In this document: positions 46,654-58,310 of the stretch, piece by piece
Position numbering within the stretch: the first letter of the stretch is position 1
Layout: each line of letters opens with the position of its first letter
Assembly: GCF_001899075.1 (NCBI RefSeq)
Contig: NZ_MKVA01000005.1
Location: forward strand, 868,001-932,000
Length of the DNA stretch: 64,000 nt
DNA from: Devosia sp. 67-54
GTDB taxonomy: Bacteria > Pseudomonadota > Alphaproteobacteria > Rhizobiales > Devosiaceae
Reading direction: 5' to 3'
Translations under genes and position numbers: made by a program
Notes under the pieces: generated by a model
Database searches by the model: none
Seen by the model: only the letters and a program-made list of their open reading frames with translations
Told to the model about the DNA's origin: nothing

Positions 46654-48438
46654 CTACTTCTCCTGCACATTCAGCCGCAGATGCAGCTCGCGCAACTGCT
46701 TGGCGGTCGCCGGGCTCGGCGCGCCCATCAGCAGGTCCTGCGCCTGCTGGTTCATCGGGAACAGCGTGATCTCGCGCAGATTCTCGGCGCCGCAGAGCAG
46801 CATGACGATGCGGTCGACGCCGAAGGCGGCGCCGCCATGCGGCGGGGCGCCGTACTGGAAGGCGCGATAGAGGCCGCCGAACTGCTCCTCCACCTCCATC
46901 CGCGACTTGCCGGTGAGCTCGAAGGCTTTCACCATCGTCTCGGGCTCCTGGTTGCGGATCGAGCCGGAGGCGATCTCGAAGCCGTTGCACACGGCGTCGT
47001 ACTGGTACGCCTTGATGCTCAGCGGCTCCTCATTGTTCAGTGCCTCGAGCCCGCCCCGCGGCATCGAGAACGGGTTGTGCGCGAAGTCGAGGCGCTTTTC
47101 CTCCTCGCTCCACTCGTAGAACGGGAAGTCGACGATCCAGCAGAGCTCGTAGCGGTCCTTGTCGACGAGGTTCAGCTCGGTGCCGATCTTGGTGCGTGCC
47201 TCGCCGGCGAAGCGGTACATCTTCTCCGGCCGGCCGAGCACGAAGAACACGGCGTCGCCCTCGCCCAGCCCGAGCTGGGTGCGGATGGCCTCGGTGCGTT
47301 CCGGCCCGATGTTCTTGGCCACCGGCCCGGCGCCCTCCAGCGTCTCGCCTTCCTTGCGCCAGAAGATGTAGGCGAGGCCCGGCTGGCCTTCCGACTGGGC
47401 CCAGCCGTTCATGCGGTCGCAGAAGGCGCGGCTGCCGCCCGATCTGGCCGGGATGGCCCACACCTCGGCCTTGTCGTCCGAGGCGAGTTGGCTGGCGAAC
47501 ACCTTGAAGCCCGAGCCGGCAAACTGCGCGTTCACCTGCTGCATCTCGATCGGGTTGCGCAGGTCCGGCTTGTCGGTGCCGTATTTGCGGATGGCGGTGT
47601 CATAGGGAATGCGCGGCCACTCCCGGGTGACCGGCTTGCCCTCGGCGAACTGCTCGAACAGCCCGGTGATCACCGGCTGCATGGTCGACCACACGTCTTC
47701 CTGGGTGACGAAGCTCATTTCGAGGTCGAGCTGGTAGAACTCGCCCGGCAGCCGGTCGGCGCGCGGGTCCTCGTCGCGGAAGCAGGGCGCGATCTGGAAA
47801 TAGCGGTCGAAGCCCGCCACCATCAGCAATTGCTTGTACTGCTGCGGCGCCTGCGGCAGCGCGAAGAAGGTGCCCGGATGGATGCGGCTCGGCACCAGGA
47901 AGTCGCGCGCGCCTTCGGGCGACGACGCCGTCAGGATCGGCGTCGAATATTCGGCAAAGCCGGCGGCGTTCATGCGCTGGCGCATCGACGAAATGACCTG
48001 CGTGCGCTTGACGATATTGGCGTGCAGCGTCTCGCGGCGCAAATCGAGGAAGCGGTAGCGCAGCCGGATGTCTTCGGGATAGTCCGGCTCGCCGAACACC
48101 GGCAGCGGCAGTTCCTTGGCCTCGCCCAGCACTTCGAGCTCGCGGATGAACACTTCCACGGCGCCGGTCGGCTGCCTGGGATTGACCGTTTCCGGCGTGC
48201 GCGCCTTGACCTCGCCGTCGACGCGGATCACCCACTCCGAGCGCACCGTCTCGGCCAGCCTGAAGGCCGCCGAATCCGGGTCGATCACCAGCTGGGTCAG
48301 CCCGTAATGGTCGCGCAGATCGATGAACAGCAGCCCGCCATGGTCGCGCACCCGGTGCACCCAGCCGGAAAGGCGCACATTATTGCCCACGTCGCCCAGG
48401 CTCAGGGCTGCGCAGGTATGTGTCCGGTAGCGGTGCAT
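46654..48438 (-). CDS. aspS: Aspartyl-tRNA synthetase
   Basis: This 594-residue bacterial-type class II synthetase charges tRNA with Asp, and possibly tRNA-Asn too, since gatB is also in this window. It has an N-terminal OB-fold anticodon domain ([12 protein letters not shown]...[15 protein letters not shown]), the RYRFLDLRR motif, motif 2 around [22 protein letters not shown], the bacterial GAD insertion, and motif 3 [13 protein letters not shown] near the end. ATG 48438 matches the family start. Confidence 0.95.
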   Translation of the reverse strand: MHRYRTHTCAALSLGDVGNNVRLSGWVHRVRDHGGLLFIDLRDHYGLTQLVIDPDSAAFRLAETVRSEWVIRVDGEVKARTPETVNPRQPTGAVEVFIRELEVLGEAKELPLPVFGEPDYPEDIRLRYRFLDLRRETLHANIVKRTQVISSMRQRMNAAGFAEYSTPILTASSPEGARDFLVPSRIHPGTFFALPQAPQQYKQLLMVAGFDRYFQIAPCFRDEDPRADRLPGEFYQLDLEMSFVTQEDVWSTMQPVITGLFEQFAEGKPVTREWPRIPYDTAIRKYGTDKPDLRNPIEMQQVNAQFAGSGFKVFASQLASDDKAEVWAIPARSGGSRAFCDRMNGWAQSEGQPGLAYIFWRKEGETLEGAGPVAKNIGPERTEAIRTQLGLGEGDAVFFVLGRPEKMYRFAGEARTKIGTELNLVDKDRYELCWIVDFPFYEWSEEEKRLDFAHNPFSMPRGGLEALNNEEPLSIKAYQYDAVCNGFEIASGSIRNQEPETMVKAFELTGKSRMEVEEQFGGLYRAFQYGAPPHGGAAFGVDRIVMLLCGAENLREITLFPMNQQAQDLLMGAPSPATAKQLRELHLRLNVQEK

Positions 48439-48628
48439 TTTCAGGTCTCTTGAAGCGTTGGAGTCGGGCCGAAATGGCGCCGGACAAGCGCACGCAAGGG
48501 GGGGATTGTCAAGATTCCGGGGCTTTTGCCCGCCGCCGGACCGCAATCATCGTGAATTCGGTTCTGGAGCCAAGGGCTTGGGCCTGCTAAGAGCAACAGG
48601 CTAAGTCCCGGTGTCCCGGGACGCCTGA

Positions 48629-49798
48629 ATGAAGACTGGACCAATGGAGCTGACCACCTCGACCGACGCGCTCGCGCAATTCTGCAAGCGCGCCAGCAAA
48701 TTCGATTTCGTCACGGTCGATACCGAATTCCTGCGCGAAACCACCTACTGGCCGAAACTCTGCCTGTTGCAGGCCGCCACCCCCGAGGAAGCGATCCTGG
48801 TCGATCCCCTCGCCGACGGCGTCAGCCTGCAGCCCTTCTTCGACCTCCTCGGCAACTCCAAGGTGGTGAAGGTCTTTCATGCGGCGCGGCAGGACATCGA
48901 AATCTTCGTCAAGCTCTCCGGCAGCGTCCCCAGCAACGTCTTCGACACGCAGATCGCCGCCTCCGTCTGCGGCTTCGGCGACAGCGTCTCCTACGACAAC
49001 CTCGTGCGCTCGGTGACCGGGGTCGATCTCGACAAATCCTCGCGCTTCACCGACTGGTCGCACCGGCCGCTCAGCGAAAAGCAGCGGCTCTATGCCCTCG
49101 CCGACGTCACCCATCTGCGCGACATCTATGTGAAGCTGCTCGAGCAGGTCACCGCGACGCATCGCTGGGACTGGGTCGAGGACGAATTGCAGACGCTGCG
49201 CTCCATCGACACCTATGTGGTCAAGCCCGAGAACGCCTGGGAGCGGCTCAAATCCAAGCTCAGCCGGCCGCGCGATCTGGCGGCGCTCAAGGTCCTCGCC
49301 GCCTGGCGCGAGCGCCGCGCGCAGGACGGCGACCAGCCGCGCAGCCGTGTGCTCAAGGACGATGCGCTGATCGAAATCGCCATGCAGCGCCCGACCGCGC
49401 CGGAGGCGTTCGACAAGCTGCGCGCCGTGCAGCGCGGCTATGGCCGCTCCTCCGCCGCCGCCGAGATCATCGCCCTCATGAAGCAGGTCGAAGCACTGCC
49501 AAAGGGCGAGCTGCCGCCCGCCGCCGAGCGCTATCGCGGCCCCTCGCCCAAGGGCGCCGTCGGCGACCTCGTGCGCGTCCTGCTCAAGGCGGTGAGCGAG
49601 GAGCACGGCGTCGCCGCGCGCATCATCGCCACCTCCGACGAGATCGACGCGCTGGTGCTCGACGACGAGGCCGACGTGCCTGCCCTGCGCGGCTGGCGCC
49701 GAAAACTGTTCGGCGACAAGGCCCTCGCCATCAAGCACGGCAGGATCGCCCTCGCCGCCACCCGCAAAGGCGTCCGCGAGATCGCCATCGGCGAGTGA
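48629..49798 (+). CDS. rnd: Ribonuclease D
   Basis: This 389-residue DEDD-type 3'-5' exoribonuclease trims tRNA 3' ends. Exo I is VTVDTEFLRE, Exo II is VFHAARQDIEIF, and Exo III includes ALADVTHLRDIY; an HRDC domain follows (about 210-290). GGGA seven bases ahead supports ATG 48629; ATG 48644 aligns with shorter relatives. It is divergent from aspS across about 190 bases. Confidence 0.93.
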   Translation: MKTGPMELTTSTDALAQFCKRASKFDFVTVDTEFLRETTYWPKLCLLQAATPEEAILVDPLADGVSLQPFFDLLGNSKVVKVFHAARQDIEIFVKLSGSVPSNVFDTQIAASVCGFGDSVSYDNLVRSVTGVDLDKSSRFTDWSHRPLSEKQRLYALADVTHLRDIYVKLLEQVTATHRWDWVEDELQTLRSIDTYVVKPENAWERLKSKLSRPRDLAALKVLAAWRERRAQDGDQPRSRVLKDDALIEIAMQRPTAPEAFDKLRAVQRGYGRSSAAAEIIALMKQVEALPKGELPPAAERYRGPSPKGAVGDLVRVLLKAVSEEHGVAARIIATSDEIDALVLDDEADVPALRGWRRKLFGDKALAIKHGRIALAATRKGVREIAIGE

Positions 49799-49890
49799 CG
49801 CTGGCTCCGGCCGATCGCGGCCGGCCCTGGCCCGGGTTCCAGATTCCGGATGAAACATTCGCCTGTCGGCTGTAGCGTGCGGGCGCAACG

Positions 49891-50880
49891 ATGACGGACC
49901 CCGCACTTTCGGCCGCAAACTCCGACCGCCGGCTCCACTTCTCGAGCACCGCGCTGGCCGCGCGCGATCGCCTCGACGTGGTGCGCGAAGTGCTGGCGCG
50001 CGAGATCATGCGCTTCGAGATCGATCCCCTGCCCGGCCATGCCCTCGAGATGGACATCACCATCCAGCGCCTGCCCGGCGCGAGCGTCGCCAGCAATTAC
50101 ATCTCGGCGGCGCGCAACACGCATTCGGCGGCCATGCTGGACGACGACGATCCGGTGCTCTCCATCGTCGCCTCCGGGGCGTGCACCTGGGAGCAGGCCG
50201 GGCGTGTGTGCACGGTGCGGGCCGGCGAGGCCGTGCTCACCACGCGCGGCGAACCGGGCACGTTGCAGCGGCACGTCGCCTCGCGCGTCCTCAACATCCG
50301 GCTCGACCGCGCCATGTTCGCGGCGCAGGCGCGGCATTTCGACGACCGGTTGCTGCTGCTGATCGACCGGCGCAGCGCGCCGCTGCGCCTGCTGACCGCC
50401 TATGCCGAGATGGTGCGTCGGCGCGACGTCATGGCGGCGCCCGAGCTCGGGCGCAGCGTGACGCTGCACCTGCACGACCTCGCCGCGCTTTGTCTCGGTA
50501 CGACCGATGCAGCGGGACGCGGCGCGGAGACCCGCGCCCTGCGTACCGCGCAATGCGCCGCGCTCAAGGCCGATATCCTCGCCCATCTCACATTGCATCG
50601 CCTCTCCGCCGACTGGCTGGCGAGCCGGCACGGCATCTCGGCGCGGACGGTGCGCGCCCTGCTGGCGGACGAGCACACCAGCCTCACCCATTTTGTGCGC
50701 GAGCAGCGGCTGCTGCACGCCCGCCGGCTGCTGGCCGATCCGCGGCAGGCCGGCCGGACCATCGGCGAAATCGCCTATGGCAGCGGCTTCAACGATCTGT
50801 CGTATTTCAACCGCGCCTTCCGCCAGCGCTTCGGCATGACGCCGTCCGACGCCCGCATCGCCGACGCCCAGAGCCGCTAG
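49891..50880 (+). CDS. AraC-family transcriptional regulator
   Basis: This 329-residue regulator has an N-terminal AraC-binding-like sensor region (about 20-190) and a C-terminal double helix-turn-helix (about 225-320), with ISARTVRALLADEHTSLTHFVREQRLLHARRLL and IGEIAYGSGFNDLSYFNRAFRQRFGMTPSDAR. The sensor half resembles regulators of the AraC_binding_2 type, which often control catabolic or outer-membrane genes. A likely target is the adjacent small outer-membrane protein gene, but that is only proximity. Confidence 0.88.
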   Translation: MTDPALSAANSDRRLHFSSTALAARDRLDVVREVLAREIMRFEIDPLPGHALEMDITIQRLPGASVASNYISAARNTHSAAMLDDDDPVLSIVASGACTWEQAGRVCTVRAGEAVLTTRGEPGTLQRHVASRVLNIRLDRAMFAAQARHFDDRLLLLIDRRSAPLRLLTAYAEMVRRRDVMAAPELGRSVTLHLHDLAALCLGTTDAAGRGAETRALRTAQCAALKADILAHLTLHRLSADWLASRHGISARTVRALLADEHTSLTHFVREQRLLHARRLLADPRQAGRTIGEIAYGSGFNDLSYFNRAFRQRFGMTPSDARIADAQSR

Positions 50881-51006
50881 GCGCGCTGCTCCGTCCCGGC
50901 GGAGGTTTGCCGTCCAGTCCGTGCCGTGCTGTCGCCCCGTCCAAGCCCGCAACGGTGTTTGCGGCTAGGCTCAATGCCCGGACTCGACGCGTGCAGGGGC
51001 ATTGGC

Positions 51007-51546
51007 ATGAAAATTCAGGGAATTATCGTTGCTGCCATGATACTGGCGGGCAGCTTCGGCGCGCCGGTGCCAGCGCAGGCAATCGATTTCGTAAAGATCT
51101 GCGATGCCTTCGGCGCACAGTGGGCCTACGTTCCCGGTACGGACACCTGCCTCAACGTCATGACGGGCGCAACCAAGACCCCGGCGAAGGACGACCAAGG
51201 CAACACCATCTCCGGCCAATATGTCGACGGCGTGTCGCCCCTGCAGCAGGGGGTCGTCGACGCGCAGGGCACTGGCACGCAGGCCCTCGCCAAGGCGATC
51301 GACGCGCAGGCCCGGGCGGACCGGGCCATCGACGGCGTGGCGATCAGCCTCGCCATGCAGCCCGCGATCGTGACCTCCGGTCACACCTTCGCCGTCAGCG
51401 CCAATGTCGGCACGTTCGAGGGCAAGTTCGCGCTCGGCCTCAGCGCCGCAATGGCGGTGAACGACAATGTGCAGGTCCATGCCGCGTTCGGCAGCAGCTC
51501 GGGCGGCGCGATGGCCGGCCGCGCCGGCATAAACGTCTCCTGGTAG
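51007..51546 (+). CDS. Small outer-membrane protein: porin-like start, YadA-like anchor end
   Basis: This 179-residue protein has a signal peptide cleaved near AQA (about residue 25). The mature N-terminus VKICDAFGAQWAYVPGTDTCLNV closely resembles the conserved start of alphaproteobacterial porins (CDAxGxGxFxIPGTDTCL). After a short helical linker (about 80-110) the C-terminal 70 residues look like a YadA-type trimeric anchor: DGVAISLAMQPAIVTSGHTF, then alternating four-strand pattern ending in GINVSW with a C-terminal aromatic. It would form a trimeric 12-strand barrel. The combination is unusual. Confidence 0.65.
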   Translation: MKIQGIIVAAMILAGSFGAPVPAQAIDFVKICDAFGAQWAYVPGTDTCLNVMTGATKTPAKDDQGNTISGQYVDGVSPLQQGVVDAQGTGTQALAKAIDAQARADRAIDGVAISLAMQPAIVTSGHTFAVSANVGTFEGKFALGLSAAMAVNDNVQVHAAFGSSSGGAMAGRAGINVSW

Positions 51547-51559
51547 CGGCGGCGCGAGG

Positions 51560-53101
51560 CTAACCCGCGATCGTCTCGCTCGACTTGATCCCGGCGACGC
51601 CGGCGAGCTGGTCCAGCCGGCCCTCCAGATGCTCGCCCGACAGGAACGCCAGGTCCTGCGGCAGATGCAGCCGCAGGCGGCCGTCCTCCAGGGTGAAGTG
51701 CGTGCGCGGCAGCACGCCGGGCATCGCCGCCGACATCGGATAGGCCACGCGGAAGATGGCGCCGAGCAGCCGCGCCTTCATGTTCGCCGCCGGTCCGGCA
51801 AGGGCCATCAGCGACTGGCTCATGCTCTTGTGCTTGAGGCCCATGTAGCGCACCGCCAGCGTCTCGGCGAGGAACGCCCGCGCCGCGTGGTCGACGCCGG
51901 TGAGCGAGCCATAGGCCACGAGGTCGACGCTCTGCTCGCCGCGATAGTCGGGATGGCCACGCCAGCCGATGTCGCTGAGATAGCAGGCGACCTTGCGCAG
52001 CCGCTCCTCTCCCGGCGTCTCGCGCACATGGATGGCGGCGAGGAAATCCGCCGTGAACTCGATCAAATCCTCGGCGTGCGCCCGCGAGCGCGAGCGCAGG
52101 ATGGAGATCTCCTCCGCCCCCTGCAGCAGCGGATCGACCCGCTGCTCCGCCTCCGGCAGCAGCCCGTAGAGATAGCCCTCGCGCACGCCCAGCGCCGAGA
52201 ACAGCACGCTGTCGAACTTGCCGGCGCGCAGCACCTCGCTCAGCACCGCGGCGCCCATCGGCACCAGTTCCTTGCGCGACGAGCTGACGCTGTCGGCGCC
52301 CGGCATGGCCTTGCCCGCCCCCACGGCGTCGACGATGTCGTCGCACAGCCGCGCGATGTCGCTGGCCTTGGCGGCGTAGTGCTGCACCATGTGCAGCGGA
52401 TAGTCGCGCAGCACCTGATGCATCTTGGCCAGCGACCGCCAGGTGCCGCCGATGGCGCAGAACTGCCCGCCCGGCTTGCCGCTCAGCAGCCCGGATCTGG
52501 CGAGCCGGGCCCGCGCCACCTCGCGCGCCCTGGCCGGCGAGCGCCCGGAATCGTCCTGCAGCCGGATGACGCCGAGCTCGTGCGTTTCGCCGCGCGCATC
52601 GCTGCCGTCGACGATCGCCGACAGTTCCAGGCTGCCGCCGCCGAGATCGCCGACGATGCCGGTGAAATCGGGGATGCCGGCGACGACGCCGAGCGCGGCG
52701 AAATGCGCCTCCTGCTCGCCGCTCAGCACGTGCACCGGCGCGTTCATCGTCGCCTCGACGGCGTTGACGAAGGCATCGGAATTGCTGGCGTCGCGCACCG
52801 CCGAGGTCGCGAGGATATGCACCTCGCCGGCCTTCATCAGCTTCACCACCAGCGCAAAGCGCTGGATCGCGGTGAGCGCGCGGTCGATGTTCTCGTAGGC
52901 GAGCCGGCCGCTCTGCGCCAGGCCGCGGCCCAGCGCGCACGACGATTTCTCGTTGTAGAGCGGCGTCAGCGAGCGGGCGTGCCGCTCATAGACCACGAGG
53001 CGAACCGAGTTGGAGCCGATATCGAGCACGGCGACCGGCTTGGCGCCCTGGATGCGCCCCTGCGCCGTCGGGTCCGCGTCATGGCCCCAGAGCTGGTTCA
53101 A
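51560..53101 (-). CDS. ppx: Exopolyphosphatase, Ppx/GppA family
   Basis: This 513-residue Ppx/GppA phosphatase has the actin-like ATPase fold. Phosphate loops are [17 protein letters not shown] and [13 protein letters not shown]; the catalytic glutamate is in [10 protein letters not shown]-terminal HD-like helical region follows (about 310-510). It degrades polyphosphate or pppGpp. The start codon overlaps the ppk stop by four bases (ATGA), so synthesis and breakdown enzymes are co-expressed. Confidence 0.93.
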   Translation of the reverse strand: MNQLWGHDADPTAQGRIQGAKPVAVLDIGSNSVRLVVYERHARSLTPLYNEKSSCALGRGLAQSGRLAYENIDRALTAIQRFALVVKLMKAGEVHILATSAVRDASNSDAFVNAVEATMNAPVHVLSGEQEAHFAALGVVAGIPDFTGIVGDLGGGSLELSAIVDGSDARGETHELGVIRLQDDSGRSPARAREVARARLARSGLLSGKPGGQFCAIGGTWRSLAKMHQVLRDYPLHMVQHYAAKASDIARLCDDIVDAVGAGKAMPGADSVSSSRKELVPMGAAVLSEVLRAGKFDSVLFSALGVREGYLYGLLPEAEQRVDPLLQGAEEISILRSRSRAHAEDLIEFTADFLAAIHVRETPGEERLRKVACYLSDIGWRGHPDYRGEQSVDLVAYGSLTGVDHAARAFLAETLAVRYMGLKHKSMSQSLMALAGPAANMKARLLGAIFRVAYPMSAAMPGVLPRTHFTLEDGRLRLHLPQDLAFLSGEHLEGRLDQLAGVAGIKSSETIAG

Positions 53102-55278
53102 TCATCACTCTCTTCGTTTTCGCGCGTCTCCCGCGAGAGCGCGCTGCCACGGCCGCTGAGGCTGGCATTGGTCATGAAATAGCTGTGCGCGTTGAACGGC
53201 TCCTCGCCCTCCTTGAGCGGCACCCGGTGCGACGAGCCATCCGGCAGAACCTCCCAGCTCTGCTGGTTGTCGCGCAGATACGACACCAGCATGCGGTCGA
53301 GAATCTGCTTATGCACGGTCTTGTTGAGGATGGGAACCATCACCTCGACGCGCCAGTCGAGGTTGCGCTGCATCATGTCGGCCGACGACATGTAGACCTT
53401 GGCCCGCCGCGACGGCATCGGCTCGCCCTGCCCGAAGCAGAAGATGCGGGAATGCTCGAGGAAGCGGCCGACCACCGACTTCACCCGGATGTTGTCGGAA
53501 AAGCCCGGGATTCCCGGCCTGAGGCAGCAGATGCCGCGCACGATCAGCTCGATCTTCACGCCCTTCTGGCTCGCATCGTAGAGCGCGTCGATGATCTCGG
53601 GGTCGACCAGCGCGTTCATCTTCAGCCAGATGCTCGCCGGCTGGCCGCGCTCGGCGAAGGCCACCTCGCGGCCGATATGCTCCAGCAGGGTCGAGCGCAG
53701 ATTGACCGGCGACACCGCGATCGCCTCCAGCTCGGTCGGCCGCGCATATCCCGTTATGAAATTGAACACGCGAGAAACATCGCGCGTTATCGACGGGTCG
53801 GTGGTGAAGTAGCTGAGGTCGGTATAAATCTTGGCGGTGATCGGGTGGTAATTGCCCGTGCCGAGGTGGCAATAGCTCACCAGCTTGCCGTTCTCGCGCC
53901 GCACCACCTGGCTCATCTTGGCGTGCGTCTTGAGCTCGATGAAGCCGAACACCACCTGCGCCCCGGCGCGTTCGAGGTCGCGCGCCCAGCGGATATTGGC
54001 CTCTTCGTCGAAGCGCGCCTTGAGTTCCACCAGCGCCGTCACCGACTTGCCGGCCTCCGCCGCCAGCACCAGCGCCTTGACGATCGGGCTGTCGCGCGAG
54101 GTGCGGTAGAGCGTCTGCTTGATCGCCACCACGTCGGGGTCGCGCGCCGCCTGCATCAGGAACTGCGCCACCACGTCGAAGCTCTCGAACGGGTGGTGGA
54201 CCAGCAGATCCTTGGCGCGGATGGCCGCGAACAGATCGCCGTTGAAGTCGCGCACCCGCTCCGGATAACGCGGTATGTACGGGGTGAATTTCAGGTCCGG
54301 CCGGTCGATCTCGCAGATCTTGGCGGCATCGGCCAGCCCGAGGAAGCCTTCGACCTCGAAGGTGTCGGCGGCGGTCGCGCCCAGCCGGTCGGAAATCTGC
54401 CGCCGCAGCGCCCGCGGCATCTTCTTTTCGATCTCGAGCCGGATCACCTGCCCGCGCCGGCGCTGGCGCAGCGCGGATTCGAACTCGACCACCAGGTCGG
54501 CCGCCTCGTCGTCGATTTCGATCTCGCTGTCGCGGATCACCCGGAAGGCGCCGGAGCCGGCGACCTCGTAGCCGGGGAACATCTTGTGCAGGAACAGGTT
54601 GATCAGCGTATCGATGGTCACCACCTCGATCCGCCCCTCGCTCGCCAGCCCCGAGGGCAGCGTGATGAAGCGGTCGAGGTTGGAGGGCACGCGCACCAGC
54701 GCCGTCAGCGTCTGCACCGAGCCCGGCCGGGTCAGCTCGAAGGCCAGGGTGAACCCCAGGTTCGGGATGAACGGGAACGGGTGCGCCGGATCGACGGCGA
54801 TCGGCGTCAGCACCGGGAAAATTTCCTCGCGGAACAGCCGCTGCAGGTAGCGCACCTGGTCGGGCGACAGGTCGGCCGCCTCGTGGATCACCACGTCCTT
54901 GTCGTACAGCTCCTCGCGCAGCGTCTGCCAGGCGTCCTGCTGCTCGAGCTGCAGATGCTGGGCCAGCGTCGCGATCTCGTCGAGCTGCTCGGCCGGGGTC
55001 AGCCCGTCGGCGCTCTGCGTCGTGATCCCGGCGCGCAGCTGCCCCTTGAGGCCGGCGACGCGCACCATGAAGAATTCGTCGAGATTGTTGGCCGAGATCG
55101 ACACGAAGCGCATGCGCTCGAGCAGCGGATGGTTGGGATTGTTGGCCTCCTCCAGCACCCGCATGTTGAACTGCAGCCAGCTCACCTCGCGGTTGACGAA
55201 GCGCGCCGGCGAGACGCGCAGCGCCTCGATGTCCGGCTGCGTGGCCTCGTCGGGCAGGATTTCCCCCATCTCATTCAT
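53098..55278 (-). CDS. ppk: Polyphosphate kinase 1
   Basis: This 726-residue PPK1 makes polyphosphate from ATP. The N-terminal domain starts [20 protein letters not shown], and the phospholipase D-like catalytic halves carry [33 protein letters not shown] with the histidine expected to be phosphorylated, and [20 protein letters not shown] 55278 overlaps the hdaA stop by eight bases; ATG 55269 is an alternative. Operon order is AI-2E permease, hdaA, ppk, ppx. Confidence 0.95.
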   Translation of the reverse strand: MNEMGEILPDEATQPDIEALRVSPARFVNREVSWLQFNMRVLEEANNPNHPLLERMRFVSISANNLDEFFMVRVAGLKGQLRAGITTQSADGLTPAEQLDEIATLAQHLQLEQQDAWQTLREELYDKDVVIHEAADLSPDQVRYLQRLFREEIFPVLTPIAVDPAHPFPFIPNLGFTLAFELTRPGSVQTLTALVRVPSNLDRFITLPSGLASEGRIEVVTIDTLINLFLHKMFPGYEVAGSGAFRVIRDSEIEIDDEAADLVVEFESALRQRRRGQVIRLEIEKKMPRALRRQISDRLGATAADTFEVEGFLGLADAAKICEIDRPDLKFTPYIPRYPERVRDFNGDLFAAIRAKDLLVHHPFESFDVVAQFLMQAARDPDVVAIKQTLYRTSRDSPIVKALVLAAEAGKSVTALVELKARFDEEANIRWARDLERAGAQVVFGFIELKTHAKMSQVVRRENGKLVSYCHLGTGNYHPITAKIYTDLSYFTTDPSITRDVSRVFNFITGYARPTELEAIAVSPVNLRSTLLEHIGREVAFAERGQPASIWLKMNALVDPEIIDALYDASQKGVKIELIVRGICCLRPGIPGFSDNIRVKSVVGRFLEHSRIFCFGQGEPMPSRRAKVYMSSADMMQRNLDWRVEVMVPILNKTVHKQILDRMLVSYLRDNQQSWEVLPDGSSHRVPLKEGEEPFNAHSYFMTNASLSGRGSALSRETRENEESDD

Positions 55279-55987
55279 CGTCGTCGCCTTCCAGGTCGAG
55301 TTCGAGCTGCGCGACACCGCGCTCGGCCAGCGCGGCGGCAGCGATGCGGCGGGTAATGGCAGTGCCCTGCGCCAGCGCCATGCGGTCGAGCAGGTCGGTC
55401 AGGGCCACCGCCTCCTCGGGCGAGCGTTCCATGCGCCGGACCAGATAGGCGACGACCTTGGGATCCACCGCCACCTGCCGGTCGCCGAACAACTTCACGA
55501 ACATCTGTGACAATTGAATGTCATCGCTGAGCGCGAGGGTGAAATGCTGGGCGAGTCGGGCCCGTGACTTGAGATCATCGGTCGCGAACGGCCAGTTGGC
55601 AATCGGCGCGCGGCTGGTCATCAGCACCGGCCGGCCGTCGCGCATCGACTGGTTGAGCAGGTGGAACAGCGCCGCCTCGGCGTAGCCGGCGCGATCGACG
55701 TCCTCCACCAGCAGCGGCTGCCGGCCGGCGGCGTGCGCCAGCACCTCGGCGCTCTGCGGCGTGGCCGGCATCGCCCCGGCGCGCTCCTGCCAGATGCGGC
55801 CCAGATGCGACTTCCCCGCCTTCGGCGGGCCCTCGAGCAGCGTCAGCGGGTGCGGCCAGCGCGGGAAGGCGCGGATATGCGCCAGCGCCAGCCGGTTGCC
55901 GTCGCCCTCGATGAAATCGTCCTCGAGATGCGACGGCTCGTGCCCATAGTCGAAGGGCAGTTGTCCGCCGCTGCGGTCGGGGCTCAT
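55271..55987 (-). CDS. hdaA: HdaA-like DnaA-related regulator of replication initiation
   Basis: This 238-residue protein is homologous to the AAA+ domain of DnaA without its DNA-binding domain. It begins with [11 protein letters not shown], a clamp-binding-type QLPF motif at the N-terminus as expected of Hda, followed by Walker [10 protein letters not shown] and Walker B-like LLVEDVD. Hda-type proteins bind the DNA clamp and drive hydrolysis of ATP on DnaA. It overlaps the permease upstream by four bases and ppk downstream by eight. Confidence 0.88.
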   Translation of the reverse strand: MSPDRSGGQLPFDYGHEPSHLEDDFIEGDGNRLALAHIRAFPRWPHPLTLLEGPPKAGKSHLGRIWQERAGAMPATPQSAEVLAHAAGRQPLLVEDVDRAGYAEAALFHLLNQSMRDGRPVLMTSRAPIANWPFATDDLKSRARLAQHFTLALSDDIQLSQMFVKLFGDRQVAVDPKVVAYLVRRMERSPEEAVALTDLLDRMALAQGTAITRRIAAAALAERGVAQLELDLEGDDDE

Positions 55988-57147
55988 TTGCGGCGCGGCG
56001 CCCGTCGTGGCGGCGTCCTGGCCGGGGTCGCCGGCTCGGGCGCCGGCGCGGTCAGCGCCAGCTCCGGCTCGGCCGTCGACTTCACCGGCCGCTCGCCGCG
56101 ATAGAGGGCGCTGTCCTTGTAGCGGCGGATCGCATAGCGCGCGAGCGTGGCGGTGATCGCCGACAGCGGCACCGCCAGCACCAGGCCGAGGAACCCGAAC
56201 AGGAAGCCGAAGGCGAACAGCGCGAACATCAGCCATACCGGGTTGATGTTGATGCTCTGCCCCACCAGCCGCGGATAGAGCACGTTGCCTTCGAGGAACT
56301 GGCCGATGATGTAGACTACGAACACGATGATCACGAACCACCAGTTCGGCGCGAACTGCACCAGCGCGATGCCCATCGACAGCGCGAACCCGGTCAGGAA
56401 CCCGAAGAACGGGATGAAGCTGAACAGGCCGGTCATCAGCCCGATCACCAGGCCGAAATTGAGCCCCGTCAGCGTCAGCGCCGTGGCGTAGTAGATGCAC
56501 AGCACGAGGATCACCGAGCCCTGGCCGCGGAACACGCCGGCGATGGAGCGGTCGATCTGGTCGAGCACCTGGCGGATTTCGCGGCGATGCTCGCGCGGCA
56601 GCAGGTCGTCGATCCCCTTCACCATGCCGCTCCAGTCGAGCAGCAGGTAGAACGCCACCACCGGGGTCAGGATCAGCACGGCGATGGTGTTGAGCACGGT
56701 GAGCCCGCTCTGGGCCACCTGCGCCGTCATCGAGCCGAGGAATTCGACGCCCGAGCCGATCAGTTGCGTCAGCTGCGCCTGCAATTGCGCCGCCCGTTCC
56801 GGGCCCAGCCATTCGTTGAGCTGCGGCGCCAGCGAACGCACGAGGTTGTTGAGATCGCTCACATATCCGGGCAGCAGCGAGATCAGCCCGCCGAACTGGC
56901 TGGCGATCAGCGGGGTGATCACCAGCAGCGCGCCGATGATCACCGCCAGCACGCCGAGCAGCACGATCGCCGCCGACCAGGCACGGTTGATGCCGGTCCG
57001 CTCGACCAGCACCACCGCCGGATTGAGGATGTAGGCGAGCGCGATGCCGATCACGAACGGCAGCAGGATCGGCCGGAACAGCCAGATCAGCAGGATCACG
57101 ACGACGGTGAAGCCGACCCACACGAAGACCTGAGTTCTGAGTGTCAT
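55984..57147 (-). CDS. AI-2E family (PerM/TqsA-like) transporter
   Basis: This 387-residue membrane protein has about eight helices. It shows the family pattern of an N-terminal pair of helices ([33 protein letters not shown]), a long amphipathic periplasmic segment (about 85-150) and the conserved [16 protein letters not shown] and [12 protein letters not shown] loops. The C-terminal tail is Pro/Ala-rich and cytoplasmic. Substrates are not settled; some members are Na+ antiporters. It opens the hdaA-ppk-ppx operon and is divergent from purM. Confidence 0.9.
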   Translation of the reverse strand: MTLRTQVFVWVGFTVVVILLIWLFRPILLPFVIGIALAYILNPAVVLVERTGINRAWSAAIVLLGVLAVIIGALLVITPLIASQFGGLISLLPGYVSDLNNLVRSLAPQLNEWLGPERAAQLQAQLTQLIGSGVEFLGSMTAQVAQSGLTVLNTIAVLILTPVVAFYLLLDWSGMVKGIDDLLPREHRREIRQVLDQIDRSIAGVFRGQGSVILVLCIYYATALTLTGLNFGLVIGLMTGLFSFIPFFGFLTGFALSMGIALVQFAPNWWFVIIVFVVYIIGQFLEGNVLYPRLVGQSININPVWLMFALFAFGFLFGFLGLVLAVPLSAITATLARYAIRRYKDSALYRGERPVKSTAEPELALTAPAPEPATPARTPPRRAPRRK

Positions 57148-57233
57148 CGACTGGTCGTGCCCTTGCGTCCCGCGGGTTGAGCGGCTATCAGCGCGAACAG
57201 ATTTCGCCCTCCCAAGAGCCGGCATCAGCGCCC

Positions 57234-58310
57234 ATGTCCGACGCCTCGAACCTGCCATCAAACGGGCTTTCCTACAAGCACGCGGGCGTCGACATCGACG
57301 CCGGAAATGCCCTTGTGGAGGCCATCAAGCCGGCGGTCCGCTCCACCCGGCGACCCGGCGCCGACGCCGAGATCGGCGGCTTCGGCGGCCTGTTCGACCT
57401 CAAGGCGGCCGGTTTCATCGATCCGGTGCTGGTAGCCGCCAATGACGGCGTCGGCACCAAGCTCAAGATCGCCATCGACACCGGCAACCACTCCACCATC
57501 GGCATCGACCTCGTCGCCATGTGCGTCAACGACATCGTCGTGCAGGGCGCCGAACCGCTGTTCTTCCTCGACTATTTCGCCACCGGGCGGCTCGATGTCG
57601 ACACCGGCAGGGCCATCGTCGAAGGCATCGCCGAGGGCTGCCGCATCGCCGGCTGCGCCCTGATCGGCGGCGAGACCGCCGAGATGCCGGGCATGTACCA
57701 CGACAAGGACTACGACCTCGCCGGCTTCTCGGTCGGCGCCGCCGAACGCGGCACGCTGCTGCCGCGGCCCGACGTGCAGGCCGGCGACGCGCTGGTGGCC
57801 CTCGCCTCCTCCGGCGTCCACTCCAACGGCTTTTCGCTGGTGCGCCGCATCGTCGAAGTCTCCGGCATCGACTGGTATCTGCCGGCCCCGTTCGATCCGC
57901 ACCGCACGCTGTCGGGCGCCCTGCTCACCCCCACGCGCATCTACGTCAAGCCGATCCTCAGCGCCCTCAAGGCCGGCATCGGCATCAAGGCGCTGGCCCA
58001 CATCACCGGCGGCGGCTTCATCGACAACATCCCGCGCGTGCTGCCCGACACCGTCGCGGCCCATGTGAACCTCGACGCCGTCAGCGTGCCGAAAGTCTTC
58101 GGCTGGCTCGCCCGCGTCGGCGGCATGAGCGAGCGCGAGATGCTGCGCACCTTCAACTGCGGTGTCGGCATGGTCGCCGCCATCGCCGCGTCCGAGGCCG
58201 ACCACCTCGTCGCCCACCTCACCGAGCAGGGCGAAAAGGCGGCGATCATCGGCAGCGTCACCGAGCGCACCGGCGAGCCGGTCACCTTCGCCGGCAAGCT
58301 CGCCCTGTGA
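57234..58310 (+). CDS. purM: Phosphoribosylformylglycinamidine cyclo-ligase
   Basis: This 358-residue AIR synthetase performs the fifth step of purine synthesis. It starts [18 protein letters not shown] and shows [21 protein letters not shown], the metal-binding [27 protein letters not shown], and [11 protein letters not shown]. The stop overlaps the purN GTG start by four bases. This purMN pair opposite hdaA-ppk is the usual Hyphomicrobiales arrangement. Confidence 0.96.
   Translation: MSDASNLPSNGLSYKHAGVDIDAGNALVEAIKPAVRSTRRPGADAEIGGFGGLFDLKAAGFIDPVLVAANDGVGTKLKIAIDTGNHSTIGIDLVAMCVNDIVVQGAEPLFFLDYFATGRLDVDTGRAIVEGIAEGCRIAGCALIGGETAEMPGMYHDKDYDLAGFSVGAAERGTLLPRPDVQAGDALVALASSGVHSNGFSLVRRIVEVSGIDWYLPAPFDPHRTLSGALLTPTRIYVKPILSALKAGIGIKALAHITGGGFIDNIPRVLPDTVAAHVNLDAVSVPKVFGWLARVGGMSEREMLRTFNCGVGMVAAIAASEADHLVAHLTEQGEKAAIIGSVTERTGEPVTFAGKLAL

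Noticed and set aside
48507-48512. TTGACA on the minus strand, considered as the aspS promoter
   Set aside because: No acceptable -10 lies 16-18 bases downstream.
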